From Burkholderiales bacterium (lineage in GTDB: Bacteria > Pseudomonadota > Gammaproteobacteria > Burkholderiales > Burkholderiaceae_C): 12,329 bases of DNA. The stretch spans positions 1 to 12,329 of the forward strand of contig JAGWTL010000056.1 in the NCBI GenBank assembly GCA_028869035.1, read 5' to 3'. Both the position numbers and the translations under genes were made by a program. The notes below the pieces were generated by a model. The model was not told the origin of the DNA and did no database searches. It was given only the letters and a program-made list of their open reading frames with translations. Shown one piece after another: positions 1 through 6,927 of this stretch; the stretch's first letter is position 1, and each line of letters starts with the position of its first letter.

Positions 1-293
1 AGCAAGGGGTTCATGCGCACCTCGGGTTCGGCATGCGCGGCCAGGGCCTGGAAGTACTGGGCCGAACCGATCTCGCCACCTTGCGCCCAGCCGCCTCCCT
101 CCCTCTCCCCCTGGGAGAGGGCCGGGGTGAGGGCAGGCCCCGCCACCACTCTGGCGTTGTTGCTCATGTTCTGAGCCTTGAAGGGCGCGACCTTGAGCCC
201 CATGCGCGCGTAGTGACGGCACAGGGCCGTGGTCAGCCAGCTTTTTCCCGCGCCGCTGGTCGTGCCCAGCACCATGACGGCCTTGGCCTTCAT
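1..293 (-). CDS. cobQ: Cobyric acid synthase CobQ, N-terminal part (runs off left edge)
   Basis: CobQ amidates four side chains of adenosylcobyrinic a,c-diamide, using glutamine and ATP, to give adenosylcobyric acid in the cytoplasm. Only the first 97 codons are in the window. Visible are the P-loop GTTSGAGKSWL (residues 10-20), then VAPFKAQNMSNNARVV (35-50), and GGEIGSAQYFQAL (72-84) followed by MNPL, all CobQ hallmarks of the dethiobiotin-synthase-like domain. The ATG at 293 overlaps the cobC stop as ATGA, with a purine-rich AGGGG 7 bases upstream. Odd: between VV (49-50) and GGEIG (72-76), where I expect only a few residues in relatives, there are about 21 residues including LTPALSQGERE. 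This is the translation of a palindromic repeat (see the repeat entry). The frame stays open through it, so the gene may still be functional. Family identification is firm; activity with the insert is unknown. Confidence 0.93.
   Translation of the reverse strand, partial: MKAKAVMVLGTTSGAGKSWLTTALCRHYARMGLKVAPFKAQNMSNNARVVAGPALTPALSQGEREGGGWAQGGEIGSAQYFQALAAHAEPEVRMNPL
81..143. repeat. Palindromic repeat element embedded in frame in cobQ
   Basis: The core is a perfect 9-base inverted repeat, CCCTCTCCC at 101-109 and GGGAGAGGG at 113-121, with a 3-base loop, flanked by GGGGTGAGGG at 124-133. On the cobQ coding strand this reads as LTPALSQGERE. I recall this palindrome and its translated peptide as a dispersed, mostly intergenic repeat in many proteobacteria; that is from memory. 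The limits given are those of the extra peptide in CobQ (about residues 51-71) and are approximate. The length is compatible with the reading frame and no stop codon is introduced. Confidence 0.75.
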
Positions 294-1297
294 GCCCCGA
301 CCCCTGCCTGCGGCGTGAGCCGGCACCATGCATCGCGCAAGGCATCCTGCGCCGCGGGCGACAACACGCTCAGCCGGACCCAGCCCGGCAGGTCGAAGGA
401 GGCGGCATCGCGCAGCTTGATGCCCTGTGCACGCAAGCTCCGCAGGGCCTGCCCCAGGGACTCGCCCTGCAAAGGAGGCCGGGCACAGAAGTAATTGGCC
501 AGACTGGGCGTGCAGTGCCAGCCCAGGGACTCGCACAGCGCGATCTGCCGCGCCTTCCATCGGCGCAGCGTCTGCAGGCTGTCACTCAGCCAGGCCTGCG
601 TCTCAGCTTGAACCCAGGCCTGCAGCAGCGCCACGCCTTGCGCACCCAATGGCCAGGAAGGACACAGACTTTCGAGTTGCGCCGACGCCTGCAAGGCACC
701 CAGCGGCGCAATCACATAGGCGGCGCGCACGCCGGTCAGGCCCAGGGCCTTGTTGGGTGTCCAGAGCTGCCAGACACGCTGCAAAGGTTCCTGCGTCAAG
801 GTGGGTGTGCCCTCCAGGCGCAGCGGTTCGTAGGCGCGGTCGAGGACACAGACCGGCGCGGCTTGCGCCAGCGCGGCCAGCCCGTCCTGCGCCCTGCCCA
901 GCGGACTGGACGGCTCGCAGGCCCAGGCCAGCCCGGCTCTCTGCATGTCTTCCACCCGCCGCAGGCCCCAGGCCCGGGCGGCCGCGGCATAGTCGCCGTA
1001 ATGCTGCGGCGGCAGCCAGACCGTGGGCCGGCCCTGTTGCGCGGCCCAGGCGCTGATGCGAAAGATGAACTCGCTGGCGCTGGCGGCCGGCAGCACGCGC
1101 CCGGGCGCCACGCCATGCCAGGCGGCAAGCTGTTCGCGTAAGCCGGTGCAGGACGGGTCCGGGTAGTGCGTGGCATCGGCCGCCTGCACGGCAGCCAGCG
1201 CCTGGGGACAGGGGCCGCAGGCGTGGCTGTTGCTGGAAAAATCGTGCACGGGCACGCCCAGTGCATCCGGGCCGCCATGGATGCGCATGTCACTCAT
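290..1297 (-). CDS. cobC: L-threonine-O-3-phosphate decarboxylase CobC (CobD in Salmonella naming)
   Basis: A PLP enzyme of fold type I (335 aa). It makes (R)-1-amino-2-propanol phosphate, the linker that CbiB attaches to cobyric acid. The PLP lysine is K183 in WTPNKALGLTGVRAAY (179-194). D153 and Y156 in VLDRAYEP match the DxAY motif that contacts PLP, and R308 in WVRLSV matches the C-terminal carboxylate-binding arginine. HDFSSN (18-23) is the usual N-terminal motif. Odd: the family's NPNNPTG motif reads EPSSPLG at 128-134, so Ser131 replaces the Asn that usually contacts the cofactor. The start MSDMRIHGG is chosen because its ATG (1297-1295) overlaps the cbiB stop as ATGA; the open frame continues upstream without homology. 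Only a weak GGAAG lies upstream, so translation may depend on coupling to cbiB. Confidence 0.92.
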   Translation of the reverse strand: MSDMRIHGGPDALGVPVHDFSSNSHACGPCPQALAAVQAADATHYPDPSCTGLREQLAAWHGVAPGRVLPAASASEFIFRISAWAAQQGRPTVWLPPQHYGDYAAAARAWGLRRVEDMQRAGLAWACEPSSPLGRAQDGLAALAQAAPVCVLDRAYEPLRLEGTPTLTQEPLQRVWQLWTPNKALGLTGVRAAYVIAPLGALQASAQLESLCPSWPLGAQGVALLQAWVQAETQAWLSDSLQTLRRWKARQIALCESLGWHCTPSLANYFCARPPLQGESLGQALRSLRAQGIKLRDAASFDLPGWVRLSVLSPAAQDALRDAWCRLTPQAGVGA

Positions 1298-2262
1298 GGG
1301 CGGGACGCTTCCATGGCCCAGGCGGCCAGGACCAGCACGCCGATCGCCAGAAGAGCGCCAGCCCACACGGCCCGGGATGCCAGGCCGATGCCGGCGGTCG
1401 AGTCTTCGGCCCGCGGCGCACGGCCGGCGGCATGCAGGGCATAAACGCCCGGTTTGCGCAGTTGCACATCCAGAGCCATGGCCATGGCCGCCATCGGCCA
1501 GCCACTGTTGGGGGACGGCGTGTGCCGCGCCTGGGCGCGCAGGGCACGCAAGTTCAGGCCACCATGCACCGTGGCAAGCAAGAGCGCCGTGAGCCGCGCC
1601 GGCAGCCAGGAGAGCAGATCGTCGGCGCGGGCCGCCCATTTGCCGGCCCACTCCCAGCGGCCGCGATAGCCCCACATGGCATCGGCGGTGTTCGCAAACC
1701 GGTAGACCGCCGCGCCCGGCAGGCCCAGCAGCATGAACCAGAAGAGAGGCGCCACCACCGAATCGTTGAGATTCTCCGCCAGCGACTCGATGGCACTTTC
1801 GCGCACCTCGGCTTCGTTCAGGGCCGACACATCGCGGCTCACCAGCCGGCTCAGACGCTCGCGCCCGGCGTCCAGCGATTCAGTCAGGGCCGTTTCCACC
1901 GCCAGCACCTCACGGCGCAGCATGCGCCAGGCCAGCAAGGGCTTGAGCAGCAGCGCCAGCAGCAGCACGGCCCCAACGGCAGGCAGTTCGCGCAACAGGA
2001 ACCGCTGGGCGCTCCAGGCCAGTGCAGCGACGACCGTGGCACCCACGACCCAGAGCACGGCCCCCGCGACGAAGGCCATCGCAGGGCGCTGCACCAACAG
2101 CCAGTTGCACCATAAGGCGAGGTACTGGCCCATGCCGACCACCGGGTGCAGCCAGGCCGGCGGCTCGCCCAGGGCTGCATCGATCAGCAGCGCCAGCAGC
2201 AAGGCCGCCGCGATGATCCACAGGGCGGACGCCGGCATCAACGCTGGCAGCCATTCAGGCAT
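1294..2262 (-). CDS. cbiB: Adenosylcobinamide-phosphate synthase CbiB (CobD in Pseudomonas naming)
   Basis: An integral inner-membrane protein (322 aa) that joins aminopropanol phosphate or aminopropanol to adenosylcobyric acid, giving adenosylcobinamide(-phosphate). Family motifs run in order: D28 with GEPPAWLHPVVGMG (32-45), GRERLSRLVSRDVSAL (133-148), ESLAENLNDSVVAPLFW (159-175), NTADAMWGYR (191-200) and PSPNSGWPMAAMAMAL (249-264). Hydrophobic segments at about 13-31, 62-82, 95-110, 170-188 and 297-316 fit a multi-pass membrane protein. The start at 2262 has a perfect AGGAGG (2271-2276, reverse strand) 8 bases upstream, and it overlaps the end of bluB by 8 bases. It works directly with the next gene, cobC, which supplies its substrate. 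Length is typical of the family. Confidence 0.95.
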   Translation of the reverse strand: MPEWLPALMPASALWIIAAALLLALLIDAALGEPPAWLHPVVGMGQYLALWCNWLLVQRPAMAFVAGAVLWVVGATVVAALAWSAQRFLLRELPAVGAVLLLALLLKPLLAWRMLRREVLAVETALTESLDAGRERLSRLVSRDVSALNEAEVRESAIESLAENLNDSVVAPLFWFMLLGLPGAAVYRFANTADAMWGYRGRWEWAGKWAARADDLLSWLPARLTALLLATVHGGLNLRALRAQARHTPSPNSGWPMAAMAMALDVQLRKPGVYALHAAGRAPRAEDSTAGIGLASRAVWAGALLAIGVLVLAAWAMEASRP

Positions 2263-2965
2263 CGGTATCGCCTCCTGTCGTCGGGGTCTGCGCCATGGCC
2301 AGCGGCCGGTCCCAGGCGTTCTCGAACAGCATGTCGGCCAGCGGCGCACGACTCGCCCAGTGCTCCTGTTGCAGCATGGGCCGGGCGTAAAACTCTTGCA
2401 CCGGCCCCAGGCACAGCACCGCAATCGGTTTGCTGCCCGCGGGCATGCGCAGCAACTGCGCCAGTTGCACGGGATCGAAGATCGACACCCAGCCCAGACC
2501 CAGGCCCTCGGCGCGCGCGGCCAGCCACAGGTTCTGGATGGCGCAGGCGGCCGAGGCCAGGTCCATCTCGGGCAGGGTGCGCCGGCCGAACACATGCGCC
2601 TCGCGCCCCGGCGGCAGCGCCACCACCAGCACCTCGGCCGCATCGAGCACGCCTTCGACCTTGAGCTTCATGAACGCGTCCTCGCGCTCCTGCAGGGCGC
2701 GTGCGGTCTGGATGCGCTCCTGCTCGATCAGGGCGTGGATGCTTTTGCGCACACCCGCATCGCTGATGCGCAGGAAGCGCCAGGGCTGCATGAAACCCAC
2801 GCTGGGCGCATGGTGCGCCGCGCGCAAAAGGCGCAGCAGCACCTCACCAGACACGGCGCCGCCGCCAAAGTGGCGCATGTCGCGCCGCTCGTGGATGGCA
2901 CGGTACACGCCATGCCGCTCCGCGTCACTGAAGGCCAGCCTGGGATCGGCGGGAGCGGTGTGCAT
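2255..2965 (-). CDS. bluB: 5,6-dimethylbenzimidazole synthase BluB
   Basis: A flavin-destructase of the nitroreductase fold. It fragments reduced FMN with oxygen to make 5,6-dimethylbenzimidazole, the lower ligand of cobalamin. The protein is 236 aa. RRDMRHF (28-34) carries the aspartate (D29) matching the catalytic Asp of Sinorhizobium BluB, and GWVSIF (158-163) carries S161, matching its conserved serine. AAHHAPSVGFMQPWRF (49-64) and MDLASAACAIQNLWLAARAEG (134-154) are the other family blocks, contacting flavin. The start at ATG 2965 is preferred because GAGGA stands 6 bases upstream; a TTG at 2971 would sit directly against that site. The gene lies 2 bases after cobO. It implies aerobic DMB supply and true cobalamin rather than pseudo-B12. 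Confidence 0.95.
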   Translation of the reverse strand: MHTAPADPRLAFSDAERHGVYRAIHERRDMRHFGGGAVSGEVLLRLLRAAHHAPSVGFMQPWRFLRISDAGVRKSIHALIEQERIQTARALQEREDAFMKLKVEGVLDAAEVLVVALPPGREAHVFGRRTLPEMDLASAACAIQNLWLAARAEGLGLGWVSIFDPVQLAQLLRMPAGSKPIAVLCLGPVQEFYARPMLQQEHWASRAPLADMLFENAWDRPLAMAQTPTTGGDTDA

Positions 2966-2967
2966 CG

Positions 2968-3537
2968 TCAATCCTCGATGCCGCGCTGCGCGGGGATGCC
3001 GGCATTGAAGGCGTGCTTGACCTTCACCATCTCGGTCACGGTGTCGGCCAGTGCGATGAGCTCGGGCGGGCAGCGCCGGCCGGTCAGCACCACGTGCACG
3101 TCTTTCGGCCGCGTGCGCAGGGCATCCAGCACCTCGTCCAGCGACAGCCAGCCGTAGATCAGCGGGTAGGTGATCTCGTCGAGAATGACGAGGAAATAGT
3201 CGCCCGAGAGGATGGCGGCCTTGGCGCGTTCCCAGCCCTCGCGCGCGAGCTGCGCCGAATGCGCCAGGTCCTGGCTCTTCCAGGAAAAGCCGTCGCCCAG
3301 CCCTTCGATGGGAATGCCCAGCTGCTCGAACATGCGGTGCTCGCCGAAACGCGCGCTGGGCACCTTCATGAACTGGTAGATCTTCACGGCCTTGCCGCGG
3401 CCGTGCGCGCGCAGGGCCAGGCCGAAGGCGGCCGTGCTCTTGCCCTTGCCGTCGCCGGTGTTGACGATGAGCAGGCCGCGGCGCTCGCCCTCGGGCTTGT
3501 CATAGGGTTTCTCGGTGGGAGGGGTTTCGATCTGCAT
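2968..3537 (-). CDS. cobO: Cob(I)yrinic acid a,c-diamide adenosyltransferase CobO (BtuR/CobA family)
   Basis: Transfers the 5'-deoxyadenosyl group of ATP to the reduced cobalt of corrinoids, in de novo synthesis and in salvage of imported corrinoids. The 189-aa length is typical. The family's altered P-loop is NTGDGKGKSTAAFG (26-39). Further conserved blocks are VKIYQFMK (51-58), GDGFSW (81-86), LVILDEI (116-122), VLTGR (150-154) and EMVKVKHAFNAGIPAQRGIE (169-188). The start at ATG 3537 has AGGAG 6 bases upstream. It lies 9 bases after btuD, one of only two true gaps between genes in the operon. The position right behind the importer fits adenosylation of incoming corrinoid. Confidence 0.96.
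   Translation of the reverse strand: MQIETPPTEKPYDKPEGERRGLLIVNTGDGKGKSTAAFGLALRAHGRGKAVKIYQFMKVPSARFGEHRMFEQLGIPIEGLGDGFSWKSQDLAHSAQLAREGWERAKAAILSGDYFLVILDEITYPLIYGWLSLDEVLDALRTRPKDVHVVLTGRRCPPELIALADTVTEMVKVKHAFNAGIPAQRGIED
2972..2976 (-). promoter_or_regulatory. Ribosome binding site deciding the bluB start
   Basis: GAGGA on the minus strand lies 6 bases before ATG 2965 and overlaps the 3' end of cobO. Its spacing supports the ATG rather than the in-frame TTG at 2971, which would have zero spacing. Confidence 0.6.
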
Positions 3538-3546
3538 GGCGTGCTC

Positions 3547-4338
3547 CTAAAGTCTGGGCAAGGAGATCCACTGCCCCGCCACCTGCTGGACATGGATGCG
3601 CTCATCGAACACCTGCTCCAGCGCGCGGTGCGTGGCGGCATCCTTGCAGCCCCCGTGGTGGCGGATGCGGCCCTGCGCCATGAGAACCAACGCGTCGGCC
3701 TGCAAAGCCGTCGAAATTTCATGCAGCACGCTGACCACGGTCCTGCCCTGGCGCACCAGCTCACGCACCAGCAGCAGCCAGTCCACCTGGTGCGGCGGGT
3801 CCAGATTGGCCAGGGGCTCGTCCATCAGCAATACCTGGGCCTGCACGGCCAGCGCGCGCGCCAGCAGCACCCGCTGGCGCTCGCCGCCCGAGAGCTGGCC
3901 CAGCGGACGATGGCGCCAGTCCCAGGCCTGGGTGGCGCGCAGGGCCTGCTCCACGGCCGCGTGGTCGGCCACGCTGGGGGCGCTGAGCCAGGGCTGGTGC
4001 GGCAGGCGGCCGAGCATGGCCACGTCCCAGACGATCAGGTCATCGGCCGAGCTTTCGTTCTGCCCCAGCCAGGCGAGCTGGCGGGCGCGCACGCGCTGCG
4101 GCAAGGCCAACAGCGGCTGGCCCAGCAGCGCCACGCTGCCGCGATGCGGCAGCAGGCCGGCCAGGCACTTGAGCAGGGTGGACTTGCCCGCGCCATTGGG
4201 GCCGACGATGCTGGTCCAGCAGCCCGCCCTGATGTCCAGTGACACCCCGTGCAGCACCGGTGTGCGGGCCGGGCCATGGCCCAGCTGCGCCTCGACGGCC
4301 TCGGCACGGAGGGCAGGGAAAGGCATGGGCGCGTTCAT
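3547..4338 (-). CDS. btuD: Vitamin B12 ABC transporter ATP-binding protein BtuD
   Basis: The ATPase subunit that powers B12 import through BtuC; cytoplasmic, peripheral to the inner membrane, 263 aa. Walker A is GPNGAGKST (46-54), the Q-loop glutamine is Q93, the signature is LSGGERQR (149-156), Walker B is VLLMDEP (169-175), the D-loop is NLD (178-180) and the switch histidine is H206. The start MNAPMPF is chosen because its ATG overlaps the btuC stop as ATGA, with GGGAG 6 bases upstream. The open frame extends far upstream only as a shadow of btuC. It belongs to the FecE/BtuD group that pairs with FecCD-type permeases; B12 specificity is inferred from the neighbours. Confidence 0.93.
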   Translation of the reverse strand: MNAPMPFPALRAEAVEAQLGHGPARTPVLHGVSLDIRAGCWTSIVGPNGAGKSTLLKCLAGLLPHRGSVALLGQPLLALPQRVRARQLAWLGQNESSADDLIVWDVAMLGRLPHQPWLSAPSVADHAAVEQALRATQAWDWRHRPLGQLSGGERQRVLLARALAVQAQVLLMDEPLANLDPPHQVDWLLLVRELVRQGRTVVSVLHEISTALQADALVLMAQGRIRHHGGCKDAATHRALEQVFDERIHVQQVAGQWISLPRL

Positions 4339-5426
4339 GCCGGACTCCCGGTGCGTACGGCGCCACGGTGCATCAGCCAGAGCAGATAACCGCCGCCCAG
4401 CACGGCGGTGAGCACACCCACGGGCAGTTCCTGCGGGGCGATCAGGCCGCGGGCCAGGGTGTCGGCCGCCATCAGCAGCACGCCGCCCACGAGGCTGGAG
4501 AGCAGCATGAGGTGGCCGTGCGTGGTCTTGACGATGGAGCGCACCAGGTGCGGCGCGGCCAGGCCGACGAAGGCGATCAGACCAGTTTGCGCCACCGCCG
4601 TGCCCGTGGCCAAGGCGAGCACGGCAACCAGGGCCGCGCGCATGGGCGCCACCGGCAGGCCCAGGCTGATGGCGGTGGCGTCGCCCAGGCTCAGGCCGTC
4701 GAGCACCCGCGCCAGCAGCCAGGCGGCCAGCCCGCACAGGCCCCACACGCCGGCCATCAGCACGCAGGAGGTCCAGCCGACAAAGGCCGTGGAGCCGAGC
4801 ATGAAGGCCTGCATGGCCTGCAGGGAGTCGGGCGAGAACAGCAGCACCAGGTGCGTCATGGCGCCCAGCACCACCCCCACCACCACGCCGGCCAGCAGCA
4901 GGCGCAGGGTGTGGCCCACGCCGCGCGAGAGCACCAGGGTCAGCAGCACCGCGAGCACGGCGCCGATGAAGGCCGCGCCCGTGAGGCCCAGGCGCACCCA
5001 GACGCTGCTGGAAAACACGCTGACGGCGACGCCGCTGTTCATCATACTGCCCGCCCCGGCCGCTCCTCCGAGCATGCCCGCCGCGCCACCGAGCGCGGCC
5101 AGCGCCAGCGCCACGCCCAGCGCGGCGCCGGAAGCGCTGCCCAAGAGGTAGGGATCGGCCAGCGGGTTGCGAAACAGCCCTTGCGCCACGGCGCCCGCCA
5201 GGCCCAGCAGGGCGCCCGCGGCCCAGGCGCCCAGCGTGCGCGGCAGGCGGATCTCCCAGACGATCTGTTTTGCCATGGCGGTCTGTCCCGGGTCCAGGGC
5301 CGGGTTCAGCAGAGGCTGCAGCAGGTTCTCGAAGCCGGCGCTGCCCACACAGACGCCCAACGCCGCCAGGCCGAAGGCCAGCCACACGCTGATCAGCAGG
5401 GTCCAGGCCACCCGCGGCTGTTTCAC
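4335..5426 (-). CDS. btuC: Vitamin B12 ABC transporter permease BtuC (FecCD family)
   Basis: The inner-membrane channel of the B12 importer, 363 aa, almost wholly hydrophobic, consistent with about ten membrane helices of the type II importer fold. Family landmarks are WEIRLPRTLGAWAAGALLGL (57-76), GLFRNPLADPYLLGSASGAA (83-102), FVGLAAPHLVR (about 286-296) and the C-terminal GVLTAVLGGGYLLWLM. A Gly/Ala/Ser-rich stretch after the third helix makes it a little longer than E. coli BtuC. The start is GTG at 5426, overlapping the upstream btuF stop as GTGA, with AGGAA 7 bases upstream. Substrate is inferred from the operon; by family alone it could equally carry iron chelates or heme. Confidence 0.93.
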   Translation of the reverse strand: MKQPRVAWTLLISVWLAFGLAALGVCVGSAGFENLLQPLLNPALDPGQTAMAKQIVWEIRLPRTLGAWAAGALLGLAGAVAQGLFRNPLADPYLLGSASGAALGVALALAALGGAAGMLGGAAGAGSMMNSGVAVSVFSSSVWVRLGLTGAAFIGAVLAVLLTLVLSRGVGHTLRLLLAGVVVGVVLGAMTHLVLLFSPDSLQAMQAFMLGSTAFVGWTSCVLMAGVWGLCGLAAWLLARVLDGLSLGDATAISLGLPVAPMRAALVAVLALATGTAVAQTGLIAFVGLAAPHLVRSIVKTTHGHLMLLSSLVGGVLLMAADTLARGLIAPQELPVGVLTAVLGGGYLLWLMHRGAVRTGSPA

Positions 5427-6298
5427 GGTCTGGTTCCTGAGACTGTTTTAGGCGCCTTGCTCTCCAGGCAGCGGGCCATGAGGCGCGCGGCCTCGGCCAT
5501 GCGGGGCCCGGGACGCACCAGCACATTGGCTTCTTCCGTGGGGAAGATGCAGACCCGCTGCTCGCGCAGCGCGCGTATGCCTTGCCAGCCGGGCCGGCTC
5601 ATCAGGCCTTCGGCGCTGCGCTGGCCGATCATGATGAGATCGGGATTGGCACGCACGATGTATTCGGGGTTGAGCTTCGGAAAGGGGCCGAGCCCGGCGG
5701 GCACGATGTTCTGGACGCCCAGGCGGGTCAGGGTCTCGCCGATGAAGGACGACTCGCTGGCCGCATAGGGCCCGGGGTTGACCTCGAAATAGACCTTCAC
5801 GCCGCGCACGCTGGCCGGCAGCGCCTGGGCCGCCGCCGACACCCCGGCATCGATGGCGCGCCAGATGCGCGCCGTGTCGGGCACCGCCAGCAGCTGACCC
5901 AGCTTGAACGTCACGCGCTGCACATCCTTGTGGCTCTTGGGCTCCAGCGCCACCACCTTGAGGCCCAGGGCCTCCAGCCGATCCCCCGCGCGGGAGGACG
6001 CGGCCATGAGCACCACATCGGGCTTGAGGGCCACGATGAGCTCGATGTTCGGGTCCAGGCCGCCGCCCAGCTGGGGCAGCTTCTGCAGGCTGGCCGGGAA
6101 GTTGGAATAACGGTCCACGCCCACGATGTGCTGGCAGCGCCCCAGCTCGCAGACGGTTTCGCTGAGCGAAGGCAGCAGGCTGACGATGCGCTGCGGCGGC
6201 TGCGCCAGCGTCACCAGCACGCCGCGGTCGTCGGTGATCTGCAATGCCGCGGCCGGCAGGCCCAGGGCCAGCAGGAGGCAGCCGAGCAGGCGTTTCAT
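5423..6298 (-). CDS. btuF: Periplasmic B12-binding protein BtuF (secreted copy)
   Basis: A type III solute-binding protein that would deliver cobalamin to BtuCD in the periplasm, 291 aa. The N-terminus MKRLLGCLLLALGLPAAALQ is a classic signal peptide with probable cleavage near residues 18-20. It lacks a lipobox at the cleavage region: its only early cysteine (C7) lies within the hydrophobic core. Family blocks are RIVSLLPSLSETVCELG (37-53), IVGVDRYSNFP (58-68), LGGGLDPNIELIVALKPDVVL (77-97), FIGETLTRLG (185-194) and NPDLIMIG (218-225). The ATG at 6298 overlaps the cobU stop as ATGA, with an AGGAA upstream. Its stop overlaps the btuC start, so receptor and permease are translationally linked. 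It is the canonical partner of btuC and btuD. Confidence 0.9.
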   Translation of the reverse strand: MKRLLGCLLLALGLPAAALQITDDRGVLVTLAQPPQRIVSLLPSLSETVCELGRCQHIVGVDRYSNFPASLQKLPQLGGGLDPNIELIVALKPDVVLMAASSRAGDRLEALGLKVVALEPKSHKDVQRVTFKLGQLLAVPDTARIWRAIDAGVSAAAQALPASVRGVKVYFEVNPGPYAASESSFIGETLTRLGVQNIVPAGLGPFPKLNPEYIVRANPDLIMIGQRSAEGLMSRPGWQGIRALREQRVCIFPTEEANVLVRPGPRMAEAARLMARCLESKAPKTVSGTRP

Positions 6299-6927
6299 GG
6301 GCTTCCTTTCAGCGTGAGCGGCAGGCCCGCGGCCATCAAGGTCACGCGCTCGCAGACGCGCGCAACGTCCTGGTTGAGCCGGCCCAGGGTATCGACGAAG
6401 TCGCGCACCTCGCGGCCCATGGGGATCACGCCCAGGCCGATCTCGTTGCCGACCAGCACCACCGGGCCCGCGGCCGCGCGCAGGGCCTGCAGCATCGGCT
6501 CGATGGGCGGCTCGCCCGCAGCCCCGCTGGCCGGCATCAGATGGTTGGTGAGCCACAGGGTCAGGCAGTCCACCACGAGCAGGGTGTCGGGGCGGCTGTG
6601 CGCAGCCAGTGCCTGGGCCAGCTGCAGGGGTTCTTCCACCGTCTGCAAGCCCGGCACACGCAGGGCGCGTTCGCGCTGGTGGTGGTCGATGCGCGCGCGC
6701 ATCTCCTCGTCGCCGGCGTGGGCCGTGGCGATCAGCACAGCGCGGTGCCGCGCAGATTGCGCCAGCCAGGTGCGTGCCAGACTTTCGGCGCGGCGCGACT
6801 TGCCGCTGCGCTGGCCGCCGAGGATGAGTTCGCTGCGTGCGAATGTGGCCCCCACGCTCGGCACTGACGTGTCCTCGCTGCCCCCCGAGGGGGGCCTCGC
6901 GCCTTGGGACGGCCAGTCGGCGCTCAT
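6295..6927 (-). CDS. cobU: Adenosylcobinamide kinase / adenosylcobinamide-phosphate guanylyltransferase CobU (CobP)
   Basis: A bifunctional cytoplasmic enzyme that phosphorylates adenosylcobinamide and then makes adenosylcobinamide-GDP, ready for attachment of the lower ligand. P-loop ELILGGQRSGKSRRAE (33-48); ARIDHHQRER (78-87) includes H82-H83, matching the histidine pair of Salmonella CobU whose second member is guanylylated; VDCLTLWLTN (119-128); GNEIGLGVIP (160-169). The start at ATG 6927 overlaps the preceding stop as ATGA and has GGAG 7 bases upstream. Odd: the protein has a 32-residue N-terminal extension, rich in Pro, Gly and Ser, where the family usually starts within a few residues of the first strand. 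The extension is the translation of a palindromic repeat (6847-6914). A GTG at 6855 would give a 186-aa protein without most of it, but I see no ribosome site there. Confidence 0.93.
   Translation of the reverse strand: MSADWPSQGARPPSGGSEDTSVPSVGATFARSELILGGQRSGKSRRAESLARTWLAQSARHRAVLIATAHAGDEEMRARIDHHQRERALRVPGLQTVEEPLQLAQALAAHSRPDTLLVVDCLTLWLTNHLMPASGAAGEPPIEPMLQALRAAAGPVVLVGNEIGLGVIPMGREVRDFVDTLGRLNQDVARVCERVTLMAAGLPLTLKGSP
6847..6914. repeat. GC-rich palindromic repeat forming the 5' end of cobU
   Basis: Contains an inverted repeat GCCCCCC at 6880-6886 and GGGGGGC at 6889-6895. The outer parts are GGCCCCCAC near 6847-6855 and GCCTTGGGACGGCC at 6901-6914. I recall near-identical blocks (a C-run palindrome plus a CGTGGGGGCC end) as very common dispersed repeats in Comamonadaceae genomes, usually between genes. 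That is from memory, and the limits are estimated. Here it is read as CobU residues of about 6-28. Confidence 0.65.

Noticed and set aside
1298..1675. Longer CobC with a start up to 126 codons upstream
   Set aside because: The extra residues are a shadow of cbiB. CobC homology begins at MSDMRIHGG, whose start has the ATGA overlap.
2966..2971. TTG start for bluB overlapping the cobO stop
   Set aside because: The GAGGA site would directly abut the TTG, while the ATG six bases on has correct spacing.
1733..3157. Long open frame of 474 codons on the plus strand
   Set aside because: It is antisense to cbiB, bluB and cobO, with low-complexity Ser/Arg/Ala composition and no recognisable domain.
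4239..5768. Long open frame of 509 codons on the plus strand
   Set aside because: It lies opposite btuC, btuD and btuF, is rich in Gln, His, Arg and Gly as expected for a reverse frame of GC-rich DNA, and resembles no family. The minus-strand genes have full sets of motifs.
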